A stretch of DNA of 64,000 bases from Myxocyprinus asiaticus (lineage: Eukaryota > Chordata > Actinopteri > Cypriniformes > Catostomidae). Numbering within the stretch: the first letter of the stretch is position 1; the number at the start of each line of letters is the position of its first letter. A program made the position numbers and the translations under genes. The stretch spans positions 15,541,001 to 15,605,000 of the forward strand of contig NC_059382.1 in assembly GCF_019703515.2 (NCBI RefSeq), in the 5' to 3' direction. The notes below the pieces were generated by a model that saw only the letters and a program-made list of their open reading frames with translations, made no database searches and was not told the origin of the DNA. Positions 52,756 through 63,403 of this stretch are shown here, in pieces.

Positions 52756-55700
52756 TCAGCGGTGAGGAAAAAGCGAGAAGGGACAGGAGGCTGTTTAAAC
52801 CATCTTTTGTGCTCTGACATTAAGCAGCGCAGTCTGCGGAGCTCGGCCAGCAGCCCCTCTAATCTGAGCTGATTTATGGAGCGCTCTTCCTGCGTCTGTG
52901 CTGGTGGGGAGGGCCTCAGATCCTGGAGACAGCCTGGCGTCCCCTGCTATGGACACACCACATACACGCTATACCCTGCCCTCCAGCCAGTCCTATACCA
53001 GGACGTCTCTCACACATACACACAGTCCAAGTACAGTGTGTATACAAACAGTCAGTGTTTGTATCACATAATCATACACAGATGATGATTTTGATGCATT
53101 GTATTCTTGAGGATGGAGTGGTATATATACTCACATACAATTTCTCATAAATACAAACAAACAGATCACAAAACACTCATGCTTTGGGCCAAGCAATACA
53201 ATAAGCACATATACAGTACATGCACAATTTTACACCGATTATGCTTAATAAACAGGCAATGTGTCAAGTCACGGTGTCATGTAAATGCCTTAAATGGTTT
53301 TCTCTTATCTGGGAAATGTCATTAACTGTTTAAGAAAAAACTGATTGACACACTTATCCAATGTGTACATGTGTTGTGTGCATGTTACATGTTTGATTAT
53401 GTTTGAAATTACACCAAGATGTAATGCTTGCATTTTTCACATACACACACATTCTCAGTGTGCTGATAATGGATCCTCCCACACGTCAGAGGGGAAAGGA
53501 GACACAAAGTGGCCACTGGCAGGGGGCTATGGTCATTCGTTTTGAAGCGATTGTGAAATGTAGCTTGATGAGAAGGATGTGTTATCTGCTTGCTTTTCTG
53601 CTGGCTGTGGCACTGCACGATATGGCAAATCCCATTCATCCCCATTCATCAGAATGTGCACAGACATCTTAATGCAACCCAACATCATTCAGAAGCTCTG
53701 GAACCCTTCTCTCTAAGCCTTGTCTGCCATAAGAGAACATCAACCAAATATGTAGATTCAAAAAAACTCCCTTTTTGGATGCATTTCACTCTCAGTGCGT
53801 CTGTGATGTAATCCTGTTGCTTGCCTACTGACATTGTATTTGAGCAACACCACACTACATACTTTAGACTCTGAGTGTGGGGAGCTTTTACACAGAGTTC
53901 TTTTTTGGCTTCAGTCAAAGTTATGCTACTTCAAATCAGAATCCACTGCCAAAAAGTGGATTACAATAAATGACTATTATATCTAAACACTGATCTAAAC
54001 AATGTCATCTGTCAGAGACACATTTTAATAAAGCCCTTGAAATGACTATTTGTTGTTTGATCACCACGATTGGGGATACTGTTAAAAACCTAATGAGCTG
54101 CCTACTAAGAGAGCATTTCTGGGCATCGAACAACTAAAATACATACGACACAAAAAATTACTGTCTAGGTAGGTAGCTCTCTAGGTTTATAAACATATTC
54201 TTTGTTTTATCAGTCTAAGCCAGCAAATCAATGTGAAAATGAAGATGATTTTGGACCGTGAGGCCAAAAACATCCTCTATGCAAGTACACAAATGCAGAA
54301 GTAAATGTTTTTCCAACATATTACATGCATTCTTGCATTACAGTGGCAATAACAAATCTCAAGTACTCAAGGGGGTGATAAGTTTACTTGCGTTGCATTA
54401 TGAAGTGCATTCTGAAAAAAAAAAATCGGACCACGACAACACATGAAACCCAGCATTTGTAGTTAGACTCAGAAGGGCTATCGCTAATATTAGTTTGTGT
54501 TACAGGTCTTGTAATCACTTAAATTCCACTGAAGTTTCGGTCTGCTTCCTATTAAGTTACTTTAATAGCACCGGGGTCTGTATGTAATCACTCTTTCAGT
54601 CTGTTTAATTTTTCTCTTAATTTCAAATCCCATTCAATTACTGCAATACATTTTTTTTTACTATTTAAATAAAGCAAACTTGATGACTAAAATGTATCAA
54701 GATATAGAAAACCATCTCTACACTAACCAGGTGTGAAAACACACATATCTTGTTTTGACTCTGGAAGCCAGCACACCTTAAAAATGGTAGCAGTACATTA
54801 ACACCGAACTCCATTGGGTTTGTTTTAATGAGCGCTGGAGCCATCCGTCTCCATTAGGTTAGTGTGTCCGAGCGGCAACAGCCATTATCTCTTCGAACTT
54901 GTCTAAACACACTTGCTGACTGGCCTCAACACACATTGATCCTCCACACACACCCTCTTACTGGAAACCAAGCACAGGTCTGGGCCAGACAGGACTGGTC
55001 AATAGCACTTACATAGGTAACCTCAGAGAGGAGCTTCCACTTTTGTGGGCAAACACTTGCTTTATTTGGGAGCATTTAGGCACATTAGTGCTGCTGTTAC
55101 GGGAGCACCTTTCATGCAAATGGACTGTTCTCTCGTATTAGGCGTCTGGAAAGCTTGACCGACTTAAACTTTGAATCCCATGAAACAGTGATAAATTGTA
55201 TTTTCTCACAAAATGTAGAGCAAATTTTATAAACCATGCATTGATTTAACAATGATTGATTCATTTATCATTAAAAAGGAGAATCCATGTGCCACAGTCA
55301 AGTCTTTGTTGAGGTGCCAGACTGCGCACCTGTGAGTGATTTGGGATGACTAAAATGGGATAGCGTGAGCAGAGCAGAACAACAATAGTAAGAAAAACAT
55401 TGTTCTAACCAACAGGTTGCCTCAGCGTGCATACGGCTGTCTTGAAGAGACAACAGAGGACATGCTACAGGTTACCTCTACTGTGTTTTAATTGCTTCTG
55501 AGGGGAACTGCGGCATGATTAAGCATTTAAAATGAAATTGATGTCATAATAAGCAGAAATCATTGAGCGGGAGTTCAGACAGAGTTCAGCGCTGAACTCC
55601 ACTCCCAAGTACGGAGCGCGCAAAAGCACCGCCATCCTCTGCCTCTCAGCGTGGGGGCCAGAAAAAAATGGATAGTATTTGTCTCTCTGACAGAGAAGAG

Positions 55701-56189
55701 TTACTGTGTGAAAACTGAATGCTTTATCAGACTTTCTGGTTCTCAGGACCGGGCAAGTGTTTGGAGAGAGGGAGCAGAGAGGCCTAGGGTTCAACTAGAG
55801 AGACTAATTTTAACCAGCCACTGTGAGATGGGCCCAGGCCGGGTCGGTGGGAAGTTGTGGAGGGGGCCTGACCTCGCAGCAGGAAGAGAGCGGGTCGCCT
55901 CTATACGAGGTTCCCGCAGGAAGAGTAGCCTGGCAGGACACTGCGCATTGAGTTCCCACCCTTCCACACAGCCCTGCCTGGCCTTTCCCTGTTCCATAGA
56001 ACCACTGATTCCCAAGGCCTGTACCCTGTATTTCAGCTCACCATTTCTCCCATCTACCCAAAGTTTACTGGCCTGTGCCAGCCTGGTTTTTCCCAGAGCT
56101 GTTGCCCTCACTGCTGAAAGTCCATGACAAACCAATGGGGTTCTGGGTCTCTCAGTCCAGTGCATATCAGAACATCAAATCAGAAAGGT
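52756..56189. other. Unrecognised stretch
   Basis: No exon or terminus recognised. The 158-aa plus-strand frame at 55651-56127 and the 124-aa antisense frame at 55791-56165 lie in a GC-richer block but show no domain and no paired splice sites. Confidence 0.4.
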
Positions 56190-56663
56190 TCAATACCATT
56201 CAAAAGTTTGGAATCACTAAGACATTTTCATTTTTAAAATAAATTGATAAAACAGAGCCAAAATAAATAAATAAAATAATTTATTTTTAATTTATTTTTT
56301 TAAGTTTTTGAAATTGATGACTTGGACCAAATAATAAAGAAAAGCAGCCAATAAGTGCCCAGCATATAGATGGGGACTCCTTCAATACTGTTTAAAAAGT
56401 ATCCCAGGGTGATACCTCAAGAAGTTGGTTGAGATAATGTCAAGAGTACATTTCTGAAAATTCTAGGCAAAGGGTGACTACTTTGAAGATGATAAAATAT
56501 AACACAGTTTTGATTTATTTTGGATTTTGTTTAGTCACAACATAATTCCCATAGTTCCATTTATGTTATTCCATAGTTTTGATGACTTTACTATTATTCT
56601 AAAATGTGAAAAAAAAAATTATAATAAAGAATGAGTGTTTCAAAACGTTTGACCGGTAGTGTA
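56190..56663 (+). mobile_element. Tc1-derived element with decayed transposase tail, copy 2
   Basis: Homologous through its length to 15031-15575: shared strings include AGTGCCCAGCATATAGATGG, CTCCTTCAATACTGTTTAAA and GTCACAACATAATTCCCATA. The left terminus (ATACCATTCAAAAGTTTGG) has lost its outer bases; the right terminus ends CCGGTAGTGTA. The (TA)8 after it may be target or later slippage. A decayed transposase C-terminal coding remnant runs from about 56330 to 56480. Confidence 0.85.
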
Positions 56664-58567
56664 TATATATATATATTTAACATTTTATTTAATAGAAAAT
56701 ACTGTCACCCAGTCCTAAATAAATCATCTAATGTGCCAATTTGTTACTCAAGAAACTTTTAACTTTAAACTCAACTTCTTAGAACATTTAACGGTTGTGC
56801 TATGGACATTACAATACAGCGATTTTTTACAGCTGCTGAAATTGAGTAGATTTACATTACTTGCAAATCACTTTATACTTGCTAGTCAAAATTTGGTTTT
56901 AAAAATGGCCAAAAATAAAAACTATTTCTAGACACTCAGTCTATTTTTTTTAAGAGATGAAAGCTATTCAATGGAGCTAAAGCTACTTTCCACCAACGAG
57001 CTGAATGGTACTAAGCACAGAAACCGTTACCAGCCCAGATTTCTCAGCACAAATATGTATCTAGTCGTACTCAACTATGCTGGTGGAACGCCTTTGGTGA
57101 CGTGGCGACTCACAATTGGTCACTTGCTCAGTCAGTCCATTCTAATTCTGTTTCACAGCGCCACATTGGAAAAAGAAACAGTAACCATGTCAATGTGCCC
57201 GGATTGGTATGGAACGGCATGGTTCCACAACGAGAACCGCTCAGCCCGATGGTAGAAAAGCGGCTAAAGTTTGAGGTGTTGATCTACTGTTAGAAAAGTT
57301 TCATTGTATGTTCTGTGGGCAGTGTCTTACAAACCAATTACATCTTTGGGAAGTGCTACAGAAAGCATGGGATGAAACCACCTGAATAACTTATATATCT
57401 CATAAACTGACTGAATATGTTATAAACCAACTGCTAGAATGCCTAAGGTGCCATTGCTGCAAATTGAGAATTCTTTAACAGAGCTTAAATAATACATAAC
57501 ATATTTAAACAGAAACAGTTATGTGTAACATTATGAATGCCTTTACTATAATTCTTGATAAATTCAAAGCATTCTTGGACAATAAGAGTACAATTTTCTT
57601 TCAAAAACATATACATTGCATAGTTATTCCAAAATTGGAACGGGAGTGTTGTGCTCTTTGTTGGCAGCAACTTTTCTCTTTTCAGAGATGTTAGCCAGAG
57701 GCTGTGCCCCACTACAGTCTTTGCAGCATCAACCTTCTGATCAAATGACTTTAGTGAGCAGGAGACAACCAGCCTGCCCGCCAGAGTACAGGTACATTGA
57801 CAGGCGGCGTCTCCCCTAGTCCAGTGCCGAGGCCGTGTGTCTGCGTGGTGTGTGGCAATTATGAGGTGTGACACCTTGAGTGAGGGAATAGTGCTGATTG
57901 AACGCCACACTGAGGGTGTTCATGTGAGAGGACTGGAGGAGACAACTCAACCGCAGTGCCACACTGGCGGGCCGAGGTGTCACAAACACTTTCTTTATTA
58001 AGGGCTACATTCATGCTTGCGGCAGCACACACAGGAGCATGGAGGAGGGGTAAAGTCAGACTATACAGGAAAAAATTAAAGCAAAGTGCAAAGAGTAGGA
58101 GCCCGTCAGACGAGAGAGAAGGCGAGTGTTGAGCATGTTGGCACTGGAGAGAATTCAGGGAAAAAGGGTTGAGCGTGAAGGCAATGGAGAGAATTCTGGG
58201 AAAAAAAGGTCACACAAAGCTTCATACTCCTGTTAATAAGATGAGGCGGCAGCACTGACACTCTGGGGAGTGTGTGAGTGTTTGTGTGAGTATATGTATG
58301 TGTGAGCGTGTGTGGTCTGGGGTGTCACTCTGTGCCTCTCATCACAAGTCTACTCTATGATGGTTTCTGATGGCCTGCCAGACCAAGACACAAACCCTTC
58401 TGGTGCAGGCAACAGAGGTGTGTGTGTGTCAGGGGTGGCATTAATTCCATTCATAGCTGAACTGAACCTCTGATCAACAACATACAGACACACTCAAACA
58501 CAGAGACTCACTAACTGGAAGTGTTTTATTCACTGCATAGGCCATAGCGCAGCTTTTGAAGTGTGTC
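56664..58567. other. Unrecognised stretch
   Basis: No exon recognised. 57000-57260 contains GCATGGTTCCACAACGAGAA, a phrase of MITE-like appearance, without a clear partner end. The minus-strand 141-aa frame (57485-57910) has no domain. Confidence 0.4.
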
Positions 58568-58842
58568 TTAAAGGGATAGTTCACCCAAAAATGAAAACTC
58601 TGTCTCATGTTGTTCCAAACCCACATGACCTTTTTCTTCTGTGGAACCCATGAGATGTTAGGCAGAATGATAGCATTCGTCAATTTTATTGTATGGAAAA
58701 TAAAGATGCAGTGAATGTCAATGGTGACTGAGGTTAACATTCTACATAACATCATCTTTTGTGTTCCATGGAAGGAAGAAAGTCATACAGGTTTGGAACA
58801 ACATGAGGTGGAGTAAATGATGATTTTTCTTGAAATTTTGTA
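58568..58842. mobile_element. Foldback (Angel-like) element, right end degraded
   Basis: The left arm CTTAAAGGGATAGTTCACCC, then AAAAATGAAAACTCTG, and the right arm TTTTGTGTTCCATGGAAGGA, TCATACAGGTTTGGAACAAC, GAGTAAATGATGA are inverted copies. The last bases of the right terminus have diverged. The centre contains GATGTTAGGCAGAATGATAG and GTCAATGGTGACTGAGGTTA, as in other cyprinid members. Confidence 0.85.
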
Positions 58843-59213
58843 TCTACAGTATTTAAGTGCAGAGATCCACTAAATCTCTTAAGTTAAAAATGTTGAAGAA
58901 CATCAAAGCCCATGATGAGGCCTGTGTGTTAGAACCATATGGAGACTACATAAACACAGAAACCTCCAAAACATGAAAGAAGCATTCAAGGATGCAGATA
59001 AGTCCACAATGATACAATGCAGACTAGATAGATCTGGCTTTTTTTTATGAAATGACAGTGGACAGATATCCTGCTTTCTTTTTCAAAGCCTCAAACGCTC
59101 ATCTGTTAATCCTATTTAAGATTTTAGAAATCAAGAGAGAGGCATACAGCACTTAAACTTGTAGTGCTGGTGTACCTACTGTGTCAGCAGTAACATCTGG
59201 TGTGAATAGTGAC

Positions 59214-59692
59214 TAAAGCCCGAAGTATACTTCGGTCAGATGCAGACGTGTCACAGAAATCTCGTCATCAGCAGTGCTCTAGCACATAAATGCGCTCAGC
59301 CCATCTTTTTTAACTGTGCGTCCACAAGGTGGTAATACTCACATTTGAGCCATTGCTGTCACGAACAAATGCTAGAAGATGACGTAATCGCCGGTAAATA
59401 ACAGGAGACAAAGTTAAAAACAGCAACAGTTGATTTGCATGTCAAGAGCGCATGTGTGAGGAGGTCAGGAGATACCTGCATTTGTATATCTCAAGTTTAA
59501 AGGAATATAAAGCCATCTTAATGGGTCTAAACTCCTAAAGAGAAATAGTCTGGTGTCTTTTAACAGTCGTATCATACATGCGGCAACCACCTGTTTATGC
59601 ACGCACCGTCAAATGGAGTAAACTTTGACTTGCGTTCAACTGTATGCAGACGCTGAGCGTTTGCATCAAAATCAAAGTATTCTTTGGGCTTA
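59214..59692. mobile_element. MITE with TAAAGCCCGAAGTATACTT ends
   Basis: The left end TAAAGCCCGAAGTATACTTC and the right end, reversed, TAAGCCCAAAGAATACTTTG are inverted copies. The right subterminal region also holds TGCAGACGCTGAGCGTTTGC, itself nearly palindromic. About 479 bp with no ORF of note. Confidence 0.65.
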
Positions 59693-59714
59693 ACACACAG
59701 AGACTACCATACAG

Positions 59715-59818
59715 GCTAACATCTCTTTTTGTGTTTCACAGAAGGAAGTCATACAGATCTCGACCAACACGAGAGAGTAAAAAAATAGCAGAATTTCCAT
59801 TTTTGGGTGAAACAGCCC
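59715..59818 (-). mobile_element. Foldback (Angel-like) single arm
   Basis: AACATCTCTTTTTGTGTTTC, then AGAAGGAAGTCATACAGATC and ends TTTCCATTTTTGGGTGAAAC. It starts about 23 bases after the MITE at 59214-59692. The left arm may have been displaced by that insertion. Confidence 0.65.
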
Positions 59819-60513
59819 TCACATGTACCTCAGAAACCAATGCATGAAGCATGGTGATCCCTCTGTCATCATTCGCCGATAGAGAGCTGATTAAAGCACA
59901 GGAGGACATAGTAGGCAACATAAACATTAGAGTACCCATGATGGTCGAGAAAGGGGATGCTTGAGTTTGGTGTGATTTATCAGGTTGTCACTCATATCTG
60001 GATGCGAGGAATGGAGAGTCCTGACCCCAGCAGGACAGGCCTAAATGTGGCAGAGAGAGGGGCTGAGGCTGATGTTTGGTTCCCATGCAGTCTTATTTAC
60101 CCAGAACTATTTTAGAAGTGCTTTGTGCTCCCCAAGCATAATGCAGTCTGCCGCCTCTCTTCCCCTTTAGAGCCTCGGGTTATGTGAAAAGCCGGGGAGG
60201 AGAGAGGAGTGCCAAGCTGACCGATGTAGACCCCCCCCCCCCCCCCACCAGGCCTCCTCAAAGTCAGTTATCTCAGCAGCCTGTGGTATTCTAAAAGAGT
60301 GGTGGGGTGCTAAGAGAGGGCCAAGGCTTGCATTTATTTCTGACCTGGCATTTATTCACGGGGACCCTGCTAAGTGCTATTTCCGCTATTTTTGTTTTTC
60401 ATACAGTCTTACCACATTGACTTCCTCCACACTCTGACGATCCAAATGTGTGATGTGTCTGAACGCATTGTGGAAGCAATATAAATCAACTCTAATGAAA
60501 AGATCAGCATGAA
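59819..60513. other. Unrecognised stretch with C16
   Basis: A run of 16 C lies at 60231-60246. Nothing else recognised. Confidence 0.45.
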
Positions 60514-60518
60514 TGGAC
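60514..60518. repeat. LTR-element target duplication, left (TGGAC)
   Basis: TGGAC, identical to 63399-63403. Confidence 0.9.
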
Positions 60519-60832
60519 TGTGGGGGCGAAGGAGTAGCCAAGCGTTCGTCTGGGGAGAGAGGAAGCGGTAAGGGTTTTCACCTGAGATAAACTGCTGCTA
60601 ATTGTGATTTCTACGTTCACAGTGAGAAGCGGGGAGATAAAAGGCTGCCCAAAACCCCAGAGAGGGAGAGAGAGCTTCACACACCCCAAGAGAGTGCTGT
60701 TCAAATGAACATTGTGTTCGAGTGTACCGCTGGAATGTGTGCTTGAGTTTTGTAAAATAAAATACCTTTTTGAGTTGGATCCGTTGCCTCCCACTTCCTC
60801 ATTTCCCTCCTCCATAAACGAACCTTATTACA
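60519..60832 (+). repeat. 5' LTR (314 bp)
   Basis: Begins TGTGGGGGCGAAGG and ends CGAACCTTATTACA. Contains GATAAAAGG (TATA-like, about 60634-60642) and AAAATAAAATACC (poly(A) signal region, about 60755-60768). The minus-strand 103-aa ORF over it is not a gene. Confidence 0.95.
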
Positions 60833-60833
60833 A

Positions 60834-60851
60834 TGGTGCTGAAACCCGGGA
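60834..60851 (+). other. Primer-binding site
   Basis: TGGTGCTGAAACCCGGGA, one base after the LTR. TGG plus 15 bases is complementary to a tRNA 3' end (…CAGCACCA). The exact tRNA was not assigned. Confidence 0.75.
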
Positions 60852-60875
60852 TTTAGAGGAAGATGATACGTTGCC

Positions 60876-61796
60876 ATGGAGCCTTCGCCACTAGAAGAAG
60901 TCTTCCGGTCCCTCGCCAGCATCCACCAAGGCCAACACCAGACCCTCACAGATCTCAGAAGAGAGCAGCAGCAGCACTTTGAGGTGCTCCTTCGGGCCTA
61001 TGAAGAAGATCGGCAGGTGCTGCGGAGCTTGATCACCCAGGAGGGGGCGGCCGCCACGACCCCGGCAGAAGTGCACCCCCACGTGTTGGTTACCACGTGG
61101 ATGGACCCCCAAGATGACCTAGAAGCGTATCTGGAGCTCTTCAAACATACTGCTGAAGCGATGAAGTGGCCACAGGGCCAGTGGTCAGTGCATCGGCTAC
61201 CACTGCTGACCGGGGAAGCCCAGATTGTGGCGCAACAATTCCGGTCGCCAACCTCCTGGATTACACAGTGCTGAAGAAGACCATCCTGCAATGGGTCGGC
61301 AATAGCCCAGAAGAACATCGCCAGCGACACCAATGATGTCATCAACTTAGTGGTGCTGGAGCCGTTTGTCTCCCAGTTGCCGAAGGGGATGGTCGAATGG
61401 GTCCAGTGCCACCGACCGGCGTCACTGGATGAAGTGACCCAGTTGGCGAAGGACCATCTGGCAGCATATCCAGGAGCAGTCCCTGCCTTTCCTTTCACTA
61501 ATATCAACCCCCCCCCCCCGTCCTGTTTGTTTTCCCAGAAACAGGGAAACATTCCCCCAAGAACGGCCTCTCAGGCTTGGGGGTCGACTGCTCCACCTAA
61601 CCCTGTTTCTCTCCACTCTTCATTTCAGGTGAAGGAGCCCGCGGCCATGAGTGTGTGCGGGAGGCTAGGGCCGGTCTGCTGGAGTTGCAGGGATCCGGGT
61701 CATGGCCACGAGCAGTGCCCGGTAATGGAGGTGGGGGCCTTGATCCGGGTCCACAGATTGCCTCCAATTGAGCAGGGACGTATCATATACCCGTGA
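60876..61796 (+). pseudogene. gag polyprotein remnant with CCHC knuckle
   Basis: The ATG at 60876 opens MEPSPLEEVFRSLASIHQGQ, a coiled-coil-like N-terminus, then a capsid-type segment (WMDPQDDLEAYLELFKHTAE, LPLLTGEAQ). The frame ends at TGA 61272-61274. The correct frame for the segment around 61250-61340 (LLDYTVLKKTILQW) is a different one, and the original frame resumes from about 61350, so two offsetting indels are present. A zinc knuckle CWSCRDPGHGHEQC (C-X2-C-X4-H-X4-C) is encoded near 61677-61718. In Gypsy elements Gag forms the particle and the knuckle binds RNA. The poly(C) at 61510-61519 is a likely indel site. Confidence 0.88.
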
Positions 61797-61806
61797 GTAT
61801 TGAGGG

Positions 61807-62000
61807 GGTACATACCAAGCCTTGGTGGATTCTGGTTGTAATCAAACCTCCATCCGTCAATGCTTGGTTCAAAACGAGTCACTGGATTCAAATAATCGGG
61901 TAAAGTTGAGGTGTGTGCACAGGGATATTCATGATTATCCTGTAGTGACTGTCATCATAATATTCAGGGGAAACAGGACACTCGCACACACGGAAATACA
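61807..62000 (+). pseudogene. Retroelement aspartic protease remnant
   Basis: ALVDSGCNQTSI is encoded from about 61819: the DSG triad of a retropepsin-type protease that cleaves the Gag-Pol polyprotein. The domain continues through RCVHRDIHDYPVVTV, then similarity ends near 62000 at the deletion that removed reverse transcriptase and RNase H. Confidence 0.8.
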
Positions 62001-62024
62001 ACCCAATTGTTGGTACCAAAGAGA

Positions 62025-63010
62025 CGTCGGGAACTGTTATTCCAGGCGGCTCATCGTAATCCAATGGCAAGTCACTTGGGACAGGGGAAAACACTAAGCT
62101 GTCTCATGGCCCGTTTTATTGGCCGGGCATTCACGGGAATGTTCGCCAGTGGTGTGCAGCATGCCGTAAATATCAGCTGGTGAATCTGCAGGCCACCCCA
62201 AAAGCGCCATTGTGCCCTCTTCTGTTGATCGAGGTTCCTTTTGAACGAACTGGCATGGACCTCATCGGGCCATTAGAATGGACCGCACACGGACATCACT
62301 GTGTTAGTCCTAGTGGATTATGCAATGCGATATCCGGAAGCAGTGCTGCTGCACAACATCTCAGCACGTAGTGTTGCGGAGGCACTCTTCAAAATTATCT
62401 CCTGAGTGGGGATTCCGAAAGAAATCCTCACTGATCAGGGCACAACTACACATGTCACGTACACTACACGAGCTGTACGAATTATTAGGTATTAAATCGA
62501 TTCGGAGAAACGTTTACCATCCACAAACGGATGGATTGGTCGAACAATTTAATAAAATCTTCAAGAATATGATTCGTAAGTTCGTGCACGTTGATGCTCG
62601 GAACTGGGATAAGTGGCTCGAACCTCTGTTATTTGAAGTGCAAGAGGTCCCGCAAGCCTCTACAGGGTTTTCCCAGTTTGAACTGTTATATGGGTGTAAG
62701 CCATGTGGCGTGTTAGACGTCATGAATGAAAATTGGGAGGAGGGACCTTCACAAAGCAAAAATGAAATTCAATACGTTCTTGACCTGAGAGCAAAACTCC
62801 ACACACTGGGGTGACTATCACAGGAGAATTTACTACAGGTGCAAGAATGTCAGTCCCGGCTGTATAACAGGGGAGCTCGGCTACGGGAGTTTGCACAGGG
62901 AGATAAATTACTTGTATTACTGCCCAAACTGAGCTCAGAATTACTCGCAAAGTGGCAAGGGCCCTTTGAGGTCACACGGCGAGTTGGGGAAGTCGATTAT
63001 GAGGTGGTGT
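62025..63010 (+). pseudogene. Integrase remnant (zinc-binding, DDE core, C-terminal part)
   Basis: The zinc-binding part is read around 62040-62185 (AHRNPMASHLGQG, then WCAACRKYQL, an HHCC pattern). In the catalytic core the first aspartate is in GMDLIGP (62258-62260), the second in LTDQGT (62433-62435) and the glutamate in TDGLVEQF (62542-62544). The last two are 109 bases apart; D(35)E spacing would give 108, so a one-base insertion lies between them. A TGA (62403-62405) interrupts the core just before VGIPKE. The C-terminal part (62839-63010) includes GDKLLVLLPKLSSELLAKWQ, a Gypsy-type GPY-like region (GPFEV). It is not functional here. Confidence 0.88.
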
Positions 63011-63070
63011 GTACAGATAGAGGCGGGGCACAGGGGAGTAGGCAGGCTGGGCTGTTCCCCCGACCTGAGT

Positions 63071-63084
63071 CGGGCGGAGGGGTA
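63071..63084 (+). other. Possible polypurine tract before the 3' LTR
   Basis: CGGGCGGAGGGGTA directly precedes the 3' LTR, the expected place for the plus-strand primer, although it is short and interrupted. Confidence 0.45.
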
Positions 63085-63398
63085 TGTGGGGGCGAAGGCG
63101 TGGCCGAGCATTCGTCTGGGGAGAGAGGAAGCGGTAAGGGTTTTCACCTGAGATTAGTTGCTGCTAATTGTGATTTCTATGTTCACAGTGAGAGGTGGGG
63201 AGATAAAAGGCTGCCCAAAACCCCGGAGAGGGAGAGAGAGCTTCACACACCCTGAGAGAGTTCTGTTGAAATGAACATTGTGTTTGAGTGTGCCACTGGA
63301 AAGCATGCTTGAGTTTTGTAAAATAAAATACCTTTTTAAGATGGATCTGTCACCTCCCGCTTCCTCCTTTCCCTCCTCCACAAACGAACCTTATTACA
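63085..63398 (+). repeat. 3' LTR (314 bp)
   Basis: Same length and ends as the 5' LTR, with about 29 substitutions and no obvious indels by eye. Followed by TGGAC. Confidence 0.95.
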
Positions 63399-63403
63399 TG
63401 GAC
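63399..63403. repeat. LTR-element target duplication, right (TGGAC)
   Basis: Identical to 60514-60518. Confidence 0.9.

Larger units (their letters stand above)
60519..63398 (+). mobile_element. Gypsy-type LTR retrotransposon lacking reverse transcriptase
   Basis: Two 314-bp direct LTRs (60519-60832, 63085-63398), exact 5-bp target duplication TGGAC, a primer-binding site straight after the 5' LTR, then gag, protease and integrase. The domain order fits the Gypsy/Metaviridae type. The interior is only 2.25 kb because the reverse transcriptase and RNase H are missing: protease sequence passes into the integrase zinc-binding region within a few tens of bases near 62000-62030. By-eye alignment of the two LTRs gives about 29 mismatches in 314 bases (about 9%), so the insertion is old. 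It is antisense to the inferred host gene. Confidence 0.95.

Noticed and set aside
55651..56165. 158-aa plus-strand ORF and 124-aa antisense ORF in a GC-richer block
   Set aside because: No recognisable domain, no paired splice sites, and both strands are open, as expected by chance in GC-rich DNA.
57485..57910. 141-aa minus-strand ORF
   Set aside because: No domain or splice borders; composition as expected by chance.
60998..61552. 184-aa minus-strand ORF inside the Gypsy element
   Set aside because: Antisense shadow of the gag coding strand; the plus strand carries the recognised domains and the CCHC knuckle.
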